Positions 1 to 8,510 of a stretch of DNA of 64,000 nt are shown here, one piece after another; positions within the stretch are counted from its first letter, which is position 1, and each line of letters begins with the position of its first letter. The stretch is from UMGS1668 sp035447605 (GTDB taxonomy: Bacteria; Bacillota; Clostridia; Oscillospirales; Ruminococcaceae): positions 1 to 64,000 of the forward strand of contig DAOTHJ010000003.1 of the NCBI GenBank assembly GCA_035447605.1. The letters run 5' to 3'. Below the pieces are notes generated by a model. That model had not been told where the DNA came from. It made no database searches and saw only the letters and a program-made list of their open reading frames with translations. The position numbers and the translations under genes are program-made.

Positions 1-57
1 TCGTGCCGAAAATACTTGGAGGGCAGCCTCCCGGAAAGATAGGTCGGTGCCGACACC
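1..57 (+). rRNA. rrf: 5S ribosomal RNA, 3' part only
   Basis: The first bases align without gaps to the 3' half of bacterial 5S rRNA: the loop E/helix IV stretch (CCGA..ATACTTGGAGGG), the CCTCCC strand that closes helix IV, the AAGATAGG segment and the terminal GGTGCCGACACC strand that pairs with the missing 5' end. An intrinsic terminator follows at once, as expected at the end of an rRNA operon. The 5' half lies outside the window, so an rRNA operon probably extends to the left. Identification is by pattern recognition. Confidence 0.82.
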
Positions 58-95
58 AATGTCCCGTTCCTTTTGGAACGGGACATTTTTTTTGT
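58..95 (+). terminator. Intrinsic terminator of the rRNA operon
   Basis: A perfect 13-bp stem (58-70 with 75-87) closes a TTTT loop and is followed by a run of eight T. It sits directly behind the 5S rRNA end. Confidence 0.92.
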
Positions 96-183
96 TTTTT
101 TGAAATTTCTCTTTCTTTTTTGCGCATCAAATTTATAATAAAATTACACTATCTTTACGATAGCCATGAATGGTGGTGTGGTT

Positions 184-726
184 ATGATATTGGATCCCGG
201 TTTGGCCTTAAAAGCGCGGGAGGGCGACAGAGATGCGTTCGCCGCACTTTATGAGGCCTGTTACCCTGAGCTGTATCGATTTGCCCTGTATACGCTTGGA
301 AATCAGGAGGATGCGCTGGATGCGGTCTCGGACACGTTTCTCGAGGCTTTCAAAGGCATATCCAATTTGCGGGAGCCGGCCGCCTTCAAGGGCTGGATCT
401 TCCGGATTCTGAGCATCCGCTGTAAACGTGCCGTCGGGGGCCTGATCCTGCGCAGAAACACCTTCGATCTCGACGATTTTGTCGAGACCTCCGATGGGGG
501 CGCGGTCAGCCTCGAGGATGCAGCCGTGGACAATGCCGCACTCGCAAAAGCGCTCGCAAAGCTACAACCGGAAGAGCGCATGATTCTTGTGCTCAACGTG
601 CTTCATGGCTACACGACAAAAGAAATTGCGGAAATGCTGGCCAAACCTCAGGGAACCGTGAGTTCAAAGCTTCACCGTACATACGGGAAGCTTCGTGAAA
701 TGCTGGGAGGTGAGGACGATGGCTGA
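184..726 (+). CDS. ECF-type RNA polymerase sigma factor
   Basis: A 180-residue sigma-70 family protein of extracytoplasmic-function type. It shows region 2 (DAFAALYEACYPELYRFAL..., then DALDAVSDTFLEAF and FKGWIFRIL) and a region 4 helix-turn-helix (GYTTKEIAEMLAKPQGTVSSKL). It would direct RNA polymerase to a small regulon. An ATG at 166 lacks a ribosome binding site; the ATG at 184 is preceded by GGTGGTGTGG and matches the family N-terminus, so 184 is chosen. A TATAAT lies at 134-139 but its -35 is weak. The stop overlaps the next gene by 8 bp, which indicates translational coupling with a membrane protein that is probably its anti-sigma factor. The target promoters cannot be read from this window. 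Confidence 0.88.
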   Translation: MILDPGLALKAREGDRDAFAALYEACYPELYRFALYTLGNQEDALDAVSDTFLEAFKGISNLREPAAFKGWIFRILSIRCKRAVGGLILRRNTFDLDDFVETSDGGAVSLEDAAVDNAALAKALAKLQPEERMILVLNVLHGYTTKEIAEMLAKPQGTVSSKLHRTYGKLREMLGGEDDG

Positions 727-1651
727 AAATAAGGAAGAAATGTTTACGGAAGCACTAAAACAACAACTTTTTAACCTTGACCAGTCCATCCCAGTTCCGC
801 CGATGCCGGATACCGGTTCGCTTTTTGATAAGCTGCCGGAAGCCGGAAAGAAAAAGAACAATGTCCGTCTTTTCCGGGTGCTTGGAACCGCAGCGGTTGC
901 CTGCATCTGCCTGGCTGTGCTCATCCCGATGCTCAAAAATGGCCTCCGTATGGGAAGCGCCGCGTCGGAAACGCAGGAAGTGGCGGAAGATGGAGATATG
1001 CTGGCAATGGAAGCCCCCAATATGTACGACGACGGTACGGAAGAGGGATACGCCGAGGAAGCGGCACCCGAAGAATCTCCCGAAGTGGAGGCGGAGGCCG
1101 CGGCAGGCACGGAGGAATCCACCGCAAAGTACGGCGGAGGAGAAACCCGCTATACCGCCTCGGTAACCTGTGGGGCAAACTCCGGGGAAGAGGAAAATGA
1201 AACGGTTTCTTCCTTGCAGCAGACGCTGGCGGACTACTATGCTGCCGGCGGGCAGGAACCTGCGGCCCTGCCGCAGGAAGGGGAGCAGATCTACGACACC
1301 GGAAAGCGGAGGGTGGAAATCAGCCCCGCGGGCGATTCCGTCTCCGTGCTGGTCTACGACATCTCCGGCCAGGAGGAACTCCTGAGCGGCTTCTGGGTGG
1401 AGGGCAGCTATGTTTCCTCCGATCTTGCGGGTGACGGCCAAACCTGTGCTGTCGTCGTCGCGAAGGCGATCACGCCCGAGGAAGTGAAAAGCGGAGACAT
1501 CATGCCGCAGGTCGGGGATCTTTCCGGCTATACGGAGGAGATTTCCGAGGAATCCGTGACGATTCCGGATGCGGTCGTGCCGCGTATCACGATGACGGCG
1601 TCGATTGATCTTTCTTCCGGCAATTACAAAATTGTAGCGGAACTGAAGTAA
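719..1651 (+). CDS. Probable membrane-anchored anti-sigma factor
   Basis: A 310-residue single-pass membrane protein. About 50 charged cytoplasmic residues precede one transmembrane helix (LGTAAVACICLAVLIPML, near residues 54-72). An acidic, Glu/Ala-rich linker follows outside the membrane, then a compact C-terminal domain of about 130 residues that I do not recognise. The start at 719 has the strong site GGGAGGTGAGG and overlaps the sigma gene stop. Position, coupling and topology are those of ECF anti-sigma factors, so that role is inferred; no classical zinc anti-sigma (HxxxCxxC) motif is present. The extracytoplasmic domain could be the signal sensor. An intrinsic terminator ends the two-gene operon. 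Confidence 0.7.
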   Translation: MAENKEEMFTEALKQQLFNLDQSIPVPPMPDTGSLFDKLPEAGKKKNNVRLFRVLGTAAVACICLAVLIPMLKNGLRMGSAASETQEVAEDGDMLAMEAPNMYDDGTEEGYAEEAAPEESPEVEAEAAAGTEESTAKYGGGETRYTASVTCGANSGEEENETVSSLQQTLADYYAAGGQEPAALPQEGEQIYDTGKRRVEISPAGDSVSVLVYDISGQEELLSGFWVEGSYVSSDLAGDGQTCAVVVAKAITPEEVKSGDIMPQVGDLSGYTEEISEESVTIPDAVVPRITMTASIDLSSGNYKIVAELK

Positions 1652-1662
1652 CACGTCAAAAG

Positions 1663-1693
1663 AAAAAGGAGCGGGGTTCCGCTCCTTTTTTTT
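1663..1693 (+). terminator. Intrinsic terminator of the sigma/anti-sigma operon
   Basis: The stem GGAGCGG/CCGCTCC, extended by A-U pairs, closes a GGTT loop and is followed by eight T, just after the stop at 1651. Confidence 0.9.
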
Positions 1694-1727
1694 GTTTGAA
1701 ACGATCCGGCGCCGTGGAAGAGTTTCC

Positions 1728-2042
1728 TCAGAAAGTGACCTTCAGATTAGGCCGGTTCGGGAGATAGTGAATTTCCGCCTCCCGCTTCTCTACCGCCACA
1801 CTGCTGCCGCATTCGGGGCATTTTCCATAGATTTTGCGCTTTTCCCGGTCGGCATCCGTTTCCGATTGAAAGTTTCCCGCCGAGAAAGCGCAGTTTTTGC
1901 AGTCGACGAAAAAGTAATTCGGGAGAACGCCTCCCGCCGTAATGTCAATGCTGTTTGGTTTCGCAGACATTTTTCCCACCTCCGTCGTTAAAAAAACAAA
2001 TCTTCGGATCTCGAAAATTCTGGGATCCGTTTCCAATTTCAT
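1728..2042 (-). CDS. Small zinc-ribbon-like hypothetical protein
   Basis: A 104-residue protein of unknown role. It carries two Cys pairs (DCKNCAF and KCPECGS) about 30 residues apart, the pattern of a zinc ribbon, and a charged segment between them. An upstream ATG at 2069 lacks a ribosome binding site, whereas the ATG at 2042 is preceded by AAAAGGTGC, so 2042 is chosen. It is convergent with the anti-sigma gene and divergent from the topoisomerase gene. I do not recognise a named family; a Cys-ribbon protein that binds nucleic acid or metal is possible. Confidence 0.55.
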   Translation of the reverse strand: MKLETDPRIFEIRRFVFLTTEVGKMSAKPNSIDITAGGVLPNYFFVDCKNCAFSAGNFQSETDADREKRKIYGKCPECGSSVAVEKREAEIHYLPNRPNLKVTF

Positions 2043-2403
2043 CGTAGCACCTTTTTTATAGATTTTCAAGCTGATTTCCCTGAAAATGGATCTTTTGGCC
2101 CGCAGGCGGCGTGGAAAGGGCCTCTTTTTTTTTCACAAAAACGGCCGGGGAGAGATTCTCCGTATGCGGCGTTGAGCCGGCATCCGCCGGGTAAAATAAA
2201 CGCGATGGTGGTGCCGTTTTGATTTCTCCTTGAAAAGAAAAGCGCGGTGTCATATAATATAATAGGATATGTATTGCAGAATCCTTTTTTCGCCCAAAAA
2301 ACGGAAGTTTCTTTCCGCAGAAAGGAGCCTTCCACCGGAAGGGGCCTTTCCTTTGGAAAGGGCCTTTCCTCCGGAAAGGGCGGGAAGATGAAACGGAGGA
2401 CCT
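2043..2403 (+). other. Intergenic leader with stacked hairpin repeats
   Basis: This 360-bp gap holds the promoter at 2230-2258 and, at about 2325-2380, three consecutive imperfect copies of an 18-bp self-complementary unit (CCTTCC..GGAAGG, CCTTTCCTTTGGAAAGG, CCTTTCCTCCGGAAAGG). The RNA leader of the topoisomerase gene would therefore carry three tandem short hairpins, ending about 20 bases before the GGAGGA ribosome binding site. No gene is supported here. Confidence 0.6.
2230..2258 (+). promoter_or_regulatory. Sigma-A type promoter of the gyrB-like gene
   Basis: TTGAAA at 2230-2235 and TATAAT at 2253-2258 are separated by exactly 17 bp. The predicted start of transcription near 2265 leaves a leader of about 140 bases. 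Confidence 0.8.
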
Positions 2404-4383
2404 ATGGCAAAAAAACAGGAGTACGGAAACGAGAGCATCCATTCGCTCAAGGGGGCGGACCGCATCCGGAAGCGTCCGGCGGTGGTCTTTGGCTCCGACG
2501 GCGTCGAGGGCTGCGAACACGCGATCTTTGAGATCATCTCCAACGCGATCGACGAGGCGCGCGCCGGATACGGTGACCGGGTCGTCATCACCCGCTACAA
2601 CGACGGCTCAATGGAGGTTGAGGATTTCGGCCGCGGCTGCCCGGTGGACTATAACCTGAAGGAACAGCGCTACAACTGGGAGCTGCTGTTCTGCGAGCTC
2701 TATGCCGGCGGAAAATACGACGCGGAAGAAAACTACGAATATTCCCTCGGATTAAACGGTCTCGGTCTCTGCGCAACGCAGTACTCCTCCGAATGGATGG
2801 AGGCGGAGATCTGCCGGGATGGGTACCTCTATCACCTCCGCTTTGAGCACGGTGAAAACATCGACGGCCTGCAAAAGGAGCCGACCACGCGCAAAAAAAC
2901 CGGCTCCCGCATCCGCTGGAAACCCGACCGCGAGGTCTTCACCGATACGGATGTGCCGGAGGAATGGTATGCGGATACGGTCAAACGCCAGGCGGTTGTC
3001 AACGCGGGACTGCTCTTTATTTTAAAAAGTCAGAAGCCGAACGGCGGCTTTGAAAGCACGGAGACCTGCTACGAAAACGGGATCGCCGATTACGTCAAAG
3101 AGCTTGCGGGAGAAGGCCCGTCTTTAACCGGGATTCAGTTCTGGCAGGGCGAGCGCAGCGGCCGCGACCGTGAGGACAAGCCGGACTATAAAGTGAAGAT
3201 TCAGGCCGCGTGCTGCTTCTCCAACCGGGTCAAGGTCATCGAATATTACCATAACTCGAGCTGGCTTGAGCACGGCGGCTCGCCGGAAAAGGCGGTCAAG
3301 AGCGCCTTTGTCTCCCAGATCGACGCCTATATCAAGAATGCCGGAAAATACCTCAAAAACGAGAGCCGGATCAGTTTTCAGGATGTGGAGGACTGCCTGA
3401 TTCTGGTGACTTCGTCGTTTTCCTCCCAGACATCCTATGAAAATCAGACCAAAAAGGCCATCAACAACAAGTTCATCGCCGAGGGCATGACCGATTTTCT
3501 CAAGCACCAGCTCGAGGTCTATTTCATCGAGAACCCGGACGACGCCGCCCGGGTGGCCGAGCAGGTGCTGATCAACAAGCGCAGCCGTGAAAATGCGGAA
3601 AAGACGCGCCTCAATCTCAAGAAGAAGCTCGCCGGCACCATCGATATGACGAACCGGGTGGAGAAATTCGTCGACTGCCGCACCAAGGACGTCGGCCGGC
3701 GCGAAATCTACATCGTGGAGGGCGATTCCGCTCTGGGCGCCTGCAAACAGGGCAGAGACGCCGATTTCCAGGCCATCATTCCGGTCCGCGGCAAGATCCT
3801 CAACTGTCTAAAGGCGGATTACGACAAAATTTTTAAGAGCGACGTCATCACCGATCTGATTAAGGTGCTGGGCTGCGGAGTCGAGGTCAAAACCAAGGCC
3901 AACAAGGAATTTTCCACCTTTGATCTCGAGAATCTGCGCTGGAACAAGGTCATCATCTGCACGGATGCGGATGTCGACGGCTTCCAGATCCGCACGCTGA
4001 TCCTGACGATGCTCTACCGCCTGACGCCGACGCTGATCGACGAAGGCCTCGTCTTTATCGCCGAATCTCCGCTCTATGAAATCAATTGCGGGGACGAGAG
4101 CTATTTTGCATGGACCGACGATGAGAAGGACCGCGTTGTGCAGAAGCTCGGCAGCAAAAAATTTAGCGTCCAGCGCTCCAAAGGACTCGGCGAAAACGAA
4201 CCGGATATGATGTGGCTCACCACGATGAATCCGGAGACACGCCGTCTGATTAAGATCATGCCGAGCGACGTACAGGCGACCGCCGATAAATTCGACCTGC
4301 TGCTGGGGGATAACCTCGCCGGCCGAAAGGACCATATTGCCGAGAACGGCTATCTCTATCTCGACGATATGGATGTGTCGTAA
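2404..4383 (+). CDS. Divergent GyrB/ParE-type topoisomerase subunit
   Basis: A 659-residue type II topoisomerase B subunit: GHKL ATPase domain (EIISNAIDEA; DFGRGCPV; GLNGLGL), transducer with the QTK-loop equivalent (YENQTKKA), and C-terminal TOPRIM domain (EGDSALGACKQGRD; CTDADVDGFQIRTL; KGLGENEP). It would use ATP to drive DNA strand passage with an A subunit. Several motifs are off consensus: DNGRG is DFGRG, GLHGVG is GLNGLG, EGDSAGGSA is EGDSALGA. This marks it as a paralogue of the housekeeping GyrB, not GyrB itself. An A-subunit gene usually accompanies such paralogues, but the next gene is priA, 32 bp away. Start ATG follows GGAGGA. Partner and function (relaxation, decatenation) are not decided by the sequence. 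Confidence 0.86.
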   Translation: MAKKQEYGNESIHSLKGADRIRKRPAVVFGSDGVEGCEHAIFEIISNAIDEARAGYGDRVVITRYNDGSMEVEDFGRGCPVDYNLKEQRYNWELLFCELYAGGKYDAEENYEYSLGLNGLGLCATQYSSEWMEAEICRDGYLYHLRFEHGENIDGLQKEPTTRKKTGSRIRWKPDREVFTDTDVPEEWYADTVKRQAVVNAGLLFILKSQKPNGGFESTETCYENGIADYVKELAGEGPSLTGIQFWQGERSGRDREDKPDYKVKIQAACCFSNRVKVIEYYHNSSWLEHGGSPEKAVKSAFVSQIDAYIKNAGKYLKNESRISFQDVEDCLILVTSSFSSQTSYENQTKKAINNKFIAEGMTDFLKHQLEVYFIENPDDAARVAEQVLINKRSRENAEKTRLNLKKKLAGTIDMTNRVEKFVDCRTKDVGRREIYIVEGDSALGACKQGRDADFQAIIPVRGKILNCLKADYDKIFKSDVITDLIKVLGCGVEVKTKANKEFSTFDLENLRWNKVIICTDADVDGFQIRTLILTMLYRLTPTLIDEGLVFIAESPLYEINCGDESYFAWTDDEKDRVVQKLGSKKFSVQRSKGLGENEPDMMWLTTMNPETRRLIKIMPSDVQATADKFDLLLGDNLAGRKDHIAENGYLYLDDMDVS

Positions 4384-4415
4384 AAAATCTGATTTCAAAA
4401 AGGGGGCGGCGCTCC

Positions 4416-6866
4416 GTGATAGCAAAGATCGCGGTGGAAAAGGCCGCTTTCCGCTTCGATAAACTATTTGATTATGAGATTCCGCCGGAGCTTTTGGGCG
4501 CCGTGGAGCGGGGCAGGCGCGTGCTGGTGCCGTTCGGCGCGGGCGAAAAAAGGCGGCAGGGCATGGTGTTTGCGCTCGCCGATACACCCGAGACGCCCGA
4601 CGCAAAGCTCAAATCCGTGCGCATGGTGCTCGACGGAGAGCCGGTGCTCCCGGAGGAGCTGTTGGCGCTCGGCGAGCATCTGGCGGAGCGCACCTTCTGC
4701 CCGCTTTTCGAGGCGGTCAAGGCGATGCTGCCGCCCGGGCTCAACTACAAGCCGGTCTACCGGTTTCGCACAGCGCCTTCGCTCGACGAGGCGGCGCTTT
4801 CCGATGAGGAACTGCGCGTCGTCCAATTCCTGCGCGGCAGAAAGAACGCCGCCGACGGAAAAACGCTGATGCAGACGTTTGGCCTCAACAACCTCTCCTT
4901 TTTTAACGAGCTTGCCGTGCGCGGCATCCTTGAAAAAACCGAGGCGGCGAGGCGGGCGGTCGGCGACGAGACTCTCCGCATGGCGCGGCTGACGCAGGAG
5001 ACTTCCGCCCTGTTGGAAAACGGCGAAAAACTGCCGTTTAAGGCGACGCCGAAGCAGCGGGAAGTGTTGGAATTTCTGAACGAAAACGGTCCCGTCTGCG
5101 TCAAGGAGATTCATTATTATACCGCCGCGAGTCCGGCCGTCGTGGAGACGCTGGTGCAGAAGGGTGCCGCGGAGTATTTCGAGCAGCCCTCTTTCCGGAC
5201 GCCGTATAAAAACGCAAAAAAGACCATGGATGCCTCGGAGATTGTGCTTTCGGAGGAGCAGCAGGCCGCCTATGAGGGGATTCACGCCCTCTGCGGCACC
5301 GGCGAGACCTCCGCGTCGCTGCTCTTCGGCATCACCGGCAGCGGCAAGACGCAGGTCTTCATGAAGCTGATCGACGCGGAGATGAAGGCCGGCCGGCAGG
5401 TGATCCTGATGGTGCCGGAGATCTCGCTGACGCCGCAGATGATCGGCCGCTTTATCGCCTGCTTCGGCAGGGAGGTCGCTGTCATGCACAGCGCGCTCTC
5501 CGCCGGCGAGCGGATCGACGAATGGAAACGCATCCGCAGCGGCAGGGCGAAGATCGTCATCGGCACCCGGTCGGCGGTGTTTGCCCCGGCGCCGAATCTC
5601 GGACTCATCATTCTGGATGAGGAACAGGAGCAGAGCTATAAATCCGACCGTTCCCCGCGCTTTCACGCGAGGGACGCCGCGGCTTTCCGGTGCGCAAAAC
5701 TCGGGATTCCGCTGCTGCTGGCCTCCGCGACGCCCTCTATTGAGACGTTTTATAAGGCCAAGGAGGGGAAAATCCGGCTTTTTGAGATGGCGGAACGTTA
5801 CGGCGGCGCAAAGCTGCCGGATACCGTGATTGTCGATATGAACGCGGAAAATCACGAGGGCAACACCGGCGTGCTCAGCGAAGGACTCGCCCGGGAGCTC
5901 AAATGGAATCTTGAGCACGGGCAGCAGTCGATTCTTTTGATGAACCGCCGCGGCTACAACACGATCGCGCGCTGCATGCAGTGCAGTACCGTCAAGACCT
6001 GCCCGCGCTGCGATATCCCGCTCATTTACCATAAGGCAAACGGCCGGCTGATGTGCCATTACTGCGGATATTCGGAGCCGGCGTCCGTCCGGTGCGACGC
6101 CTGCGGCAGCGAGTATGTGATGTATTCCGGCTGCGGCACGCAGAAGGTGGAGGATGAGCTGCACCGGGATTTCCCGGAGGCCCGCATCCTTCGGATGGAT
6201 CTCGATACGACGATGGCGCGATATTCGCACGACCGGTATTTCACGGAGTTTGCCGAGGGGAAATATGATATCATGGTCGGCACCCAGATGGTCGCCAAGG
6301 GGCTCGATTTTCCCGAAGTGACGCTGGTCGGCGTCCTCGCGGCGGATATGAGCCTTTACGGCGGCGATTACCGCAGCTACGAGCGCACCTTCGGCCTGCT
6401 GACGCAGGTGATCGGCCGCTGCGGACGGGCGGGACTTTCCGGTCGCGCCTATATTCAGACATATTCGCCGGAGCACAGCGTGCTGATTCGCGCCTCCGCG
6501 CAGGATTATCGCGCATTCTATGAAGATGAGATCCTCAACCGCAGGGTGATGCTTTATCCACCCTACTGCGCGATGGGCTCGGTGCTCTTCTCCGGAGAAA
6601 AAGAGGCGGAAGTCCGGGAGGCGGCCGAGGCGTTTTCCGCCATGTTCGGCGAGCGGCTCAAGGCGGCGGATCTTCCGGCAAGGCTGCTCGGCCCGACGCC
6701 CTCCCGGGTGCCGAAGGTGGCCGGCAAATGGCGCTGGAAGCTCATTATGAAATATCGGCCGGACGGCGCGTTTTTCCGCGTTGCGGCGGAGGCGCTCAAG
6801 GCATTTGCAAAGGAATCCCGCTACGGAAAGGTCGAGATATCCGTCGATCCCTCCGATATCGGCTGA
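4416..6866 (+). CDS. priA: Primosomal replication-restart helicase PriA
   Basis: An 816-residue superfamily 2 DNA helicase that recognises stalled forks and reloads the replisome. The N-terminal 3' DNA-binding domain is followed by Walker A (GITGSGKT, 305-312), Walker B (DEEQ, 401-404, where many family members have DEEH), and the zinc-binding insertion with paired cysteines (CMQC, CPRC, CHYC, CDAC, then a further Cys). Helicase motifs V and VI are visible (VGTQMVAKGLDFP; QVIGRCGRAG). It starts with GTG behind AGGGGGCGG. It heads the conserved priA-def-fmt cluster of Firmicutes; length is typical. Confidence 0.96.
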   Translation: MIAKIAVEKAAFRFDKLFDYEIPPELLGAVERGRRVLVPFGAGEKRRQGMVFALADTPETPDAKLKSVRMVLDGEPVLPEELLALGEHLAERTFCPLFEAVKAMLPPGLNYKPVYRFRTAPSLDEAALSDEELRVVQFLRGRKNAADGKTLMQTFGLNNLSFFNELAVRGILEKTEAARRAVGDETLRMARLTQETSALLENGEKLPFKATPKQREVLEFLNENGPVCVKEIHYYTAASPAVVETLVQKGAAEYFEQPSFRTPYKNAKKTMDASEIVLSEEQQAAYEGIHALCGTGETSASLLFGITGSGKTQVFMKLIDAEMKAGRQVILMVPEISLTPQMIGRFIACFGREVAVMHSALSAGERIDEWKRIRSGRAKIVIGTRSAVFAPAPNLGLIILDEEQEQSYKSDRSPRFHARDAAAFRCAKLGIPLLLASATPSIETFYKAKEGKIRLFEMAERYGGAKLPDTVIVDMNAENHEGNTGVLSEGLARELKWNLEHGQQSILLMNRRGYNTIARCMQCSTVKTCPRCDIPLIYHKANGRLMCHYCGYSEPASVRCDACGSEYVMYSGCGTQKVEDELHRDFPEARILRMDLDTTMARYSHDRYFTEFAEGKYDIMVGTQMVAKGLDFPEVTLVGVLAADMSLYGGDYRSYERTFGLLTQVIGRCGRAGLSGRAYIQTYSPEHSVLIRASAQDYRAFYEDEILNRRVMLYPPYCAMGSVLFSGEKEAEVREAAEAFSAMFGERLKAADLPARLLGPTPSRVPKVAGKWRWKLIMKYRPDGAFFRVAAEALKAFAKESRYGKVEISVDPSDIG

Positions 6867-6910
6867 AATCCCGGTAAAAATAAACCAAGTTACGAAAGGT
6901 AGAAACGATT

Positions 6911-7381
6911 ATGGCTCTCAGAACAATTGTGCTGGACGGCGACCCGATTTTGCGGAAGGTCTGCCGCCCGGTTGAAAAATTTGATGACCGCCTCGCCCAG
7001 CTTCTGGACGATATGGCCGAGACGATGCACGGCGCGGAAGGTGCCGGGCTGGCTGCGCCGCAGGTGGGCATCATGCGCCGCGCGGTCGTGGTGGATGTCG
7101 GCGACGACGACGGCGTCATCGAGCTTATCAATCCCGAGATCATCGCCGCGGAGGGAGAGCAGGAGGGCCACGAGGGCTGCCTCTCGTTCCCCGGGCAGTG
7201 GGGCGTCGTCGTGCGCCCGATGAACGTCACCGTCCGGGCGCAGAACCGAAACGGCGAGTGGTTTGAAATATCCGGCGAAGCTCTCAAGGCCCGTGCCTTT
7301 TGCCATGAGATCGACCACCTCAACGGGGTCTGCTTCGTGGATATCGCCAAGCGGATGCTGGAGCCGAACGAAGAGGCGTGA
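6911..7381 (+). CDS. def: Peptide deformylase
   Basis: A 156-residue cytoplasmic metalloenzyme that removes the formyl group from the initiating methionine of new proteins. All three family motifs are present: GAGLAAPQVG (44-53), EGCLS (88-92, metal-binding Cys90) and HEIDH (132-136, metal-binding His132 and His136 with catalytic Glu133). It lies between priA and fmt, the usual order, and acts downstream of the Fmt product. The start ATG follows GAAAGGTAG. Confidence 0.97.
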   Translation: MALRTIVLDGDPILRKVCRPVEKFDDRLAQLLDDMAETMHGAEGAGLAAPQVGIMRRAVVVDVGDDDGVIELINPEIIAAEGEQEGHEGCLSFPGQWGVVVRPMNVTVRAQNRNGEWFEISGEALKARAFCHEIDHLNGVCFVDIAKRMLEPNEEA

Positions 7382-7568
7382 GTCCCTGTGGCCCATTTTT
7401 CGGCGGGCTCACAGTGTCTCTATAAAAGAAAGAACGGGCTCTCCCGATCAAAAACCAGTCGGGCGGGAGAGGCTCTCTTCAGAAGAATGATGCTTCATGC
7501 CGGAGAATCGGCCCGTGCCCTGAAAAGGGAGGACACGTTTCCATCCGGCAATGAAAGGAGATTTGCGC

Positions 7569-8498
7569 TTGAAAGATCTGCGCATTGTATTTATGGGTAC
7601 GCCGGATTTCGCCGCTGCGATTTTGCGGCGTCTGATCGATACCGGCAGGAACGTGGTCGGCGTTATCTCTCAGCCGGACAAGCCGGTCGGCCGAAAACAG
7701 GTGATCCTGCCCACACCGGTCAAGGCGCTGGCGCTGGCGAACGGAATTCCGGTCTGGCAGCCGGTCAAGCTCCGCGACGGCACCGCGCTCGCGCTGCTCA
7801 AGAAGCTCGCTCCGGATCTGGTCGTCGTGGCCGCCTACGGCAGAATTCTGCCGGCGGATCTCCTGCAGGTGCCGCCGCTCGGCTGCGTCAACATTCACGG
7901 CTCGCTGCTGCCGAAATACCGCGGCGCCGCGCCGATCCAGTGGAGCGTCCTCAATGGCGAGGAAAAGACCGGCGTCACCGCGATGTATATGGCGGAGGGC
8001 ATGGATACCGGCGATATGATCCTGAAGCTTGAGACGCCGGTCGGCCCCGACGAGACCTCCGGCGAGCTGTTCGAGCGTCTGGCGGATCTCGGCGCCGACG
8101 CCATTGAGCAGACGCTCACCCTCTTCGATCAGGGCGCCGTTCCGCGCACGCCGCAGAACGACGGCGAGGCGACTTTTGCCCCGATGCTGACCAAAGAGAT
8201 GAGCGTCATCGATTTTGCAAAGACAGCGCGGGAGCTGCACAATCTGGCGCGCGGACTTGATCCGTGGCCGGTCGCCGGCACCATGCTCGGCGGAAAATCT
8301 CTCAAGGTTTATAAAATGGCCGCTGCGGAGGACTTTTCCGGAGCCCCCGGCATCCTGCTTGACGACCGGCGCTTTGTCGTCGGCTGCGGGGATGGCGCCG
8401 TGGAGCTGCTGGAGGTCTGCCCGGAGGGCGGAAAACGGATGAGCGGCACCGATTTCATGCGCGGCCGCCGTCCCGAAAAGGGCACTCGCCTGGGATAA
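7569..8498 (+). CDS. fmt: Methionyl-tRNA formyltransferase
   Basis: A 309-residue enzyme that transfers a formyl group from 10-formyltetrahydrofolate to initiator Met-tRNA. The formyl-transferase fold begins RIVFMGTPDFA; the catalytic segment NIHGSLLPKYRGAAPI (108-123) carries Asn108 and His110, and Asp146 lies in MDTGD. The C-terminal tRNA-binding domain follows from about 205. An ATG at 7551 is in frame, but AAAGGAG at 7554-7560 is ideally placed for the TTG at 7569, so TTG is chosen. About 190 bp separate it from def, containing a GC-rich imperfect inverted repeat (7437-7482). Confidence 0.95.
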   Translation: MKDLRIVFMGTPDFAAAILRRLIDTGRNVVGVISQPDKPVGRKQVILPTPVKALALANGIPVWQPVKLRDGTALALLKKLAPDLVVVAAYGRILPADLLQVPPLGCVNIHGSLLPKYRGAAPIQWSVLNGEEKTGVTAMYMAEGMDTGDMILKLETPVGPDETSGELFERLADLGADAIEQTLTLFDQGAVPRTPQNDGEATFAPMLTKEMSVIDFAKTARELHNLARGLDPWPVAGTMLGGKSLKVYKMAAAEDFSGAPGILLDDRRFVVGCGDGAVELLEVCPEGGKRMSGTDFMRGRRPEKGTRLG

Positions 8499-8510
8499 GG
8501 AGGATGAAGG

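Noticed and set aside
4464..6476. A 670-residue minus-strand open reading frame
   Set aside because: Lies wholly inside priA on the other strand and shows only shadow composition.
7388..8032. A 214-residue frame overlapping def-fmt
   Set aside because: It runs out of frame through fmt, which is unambiguous; composition is Arg/Ala-rich shadow.
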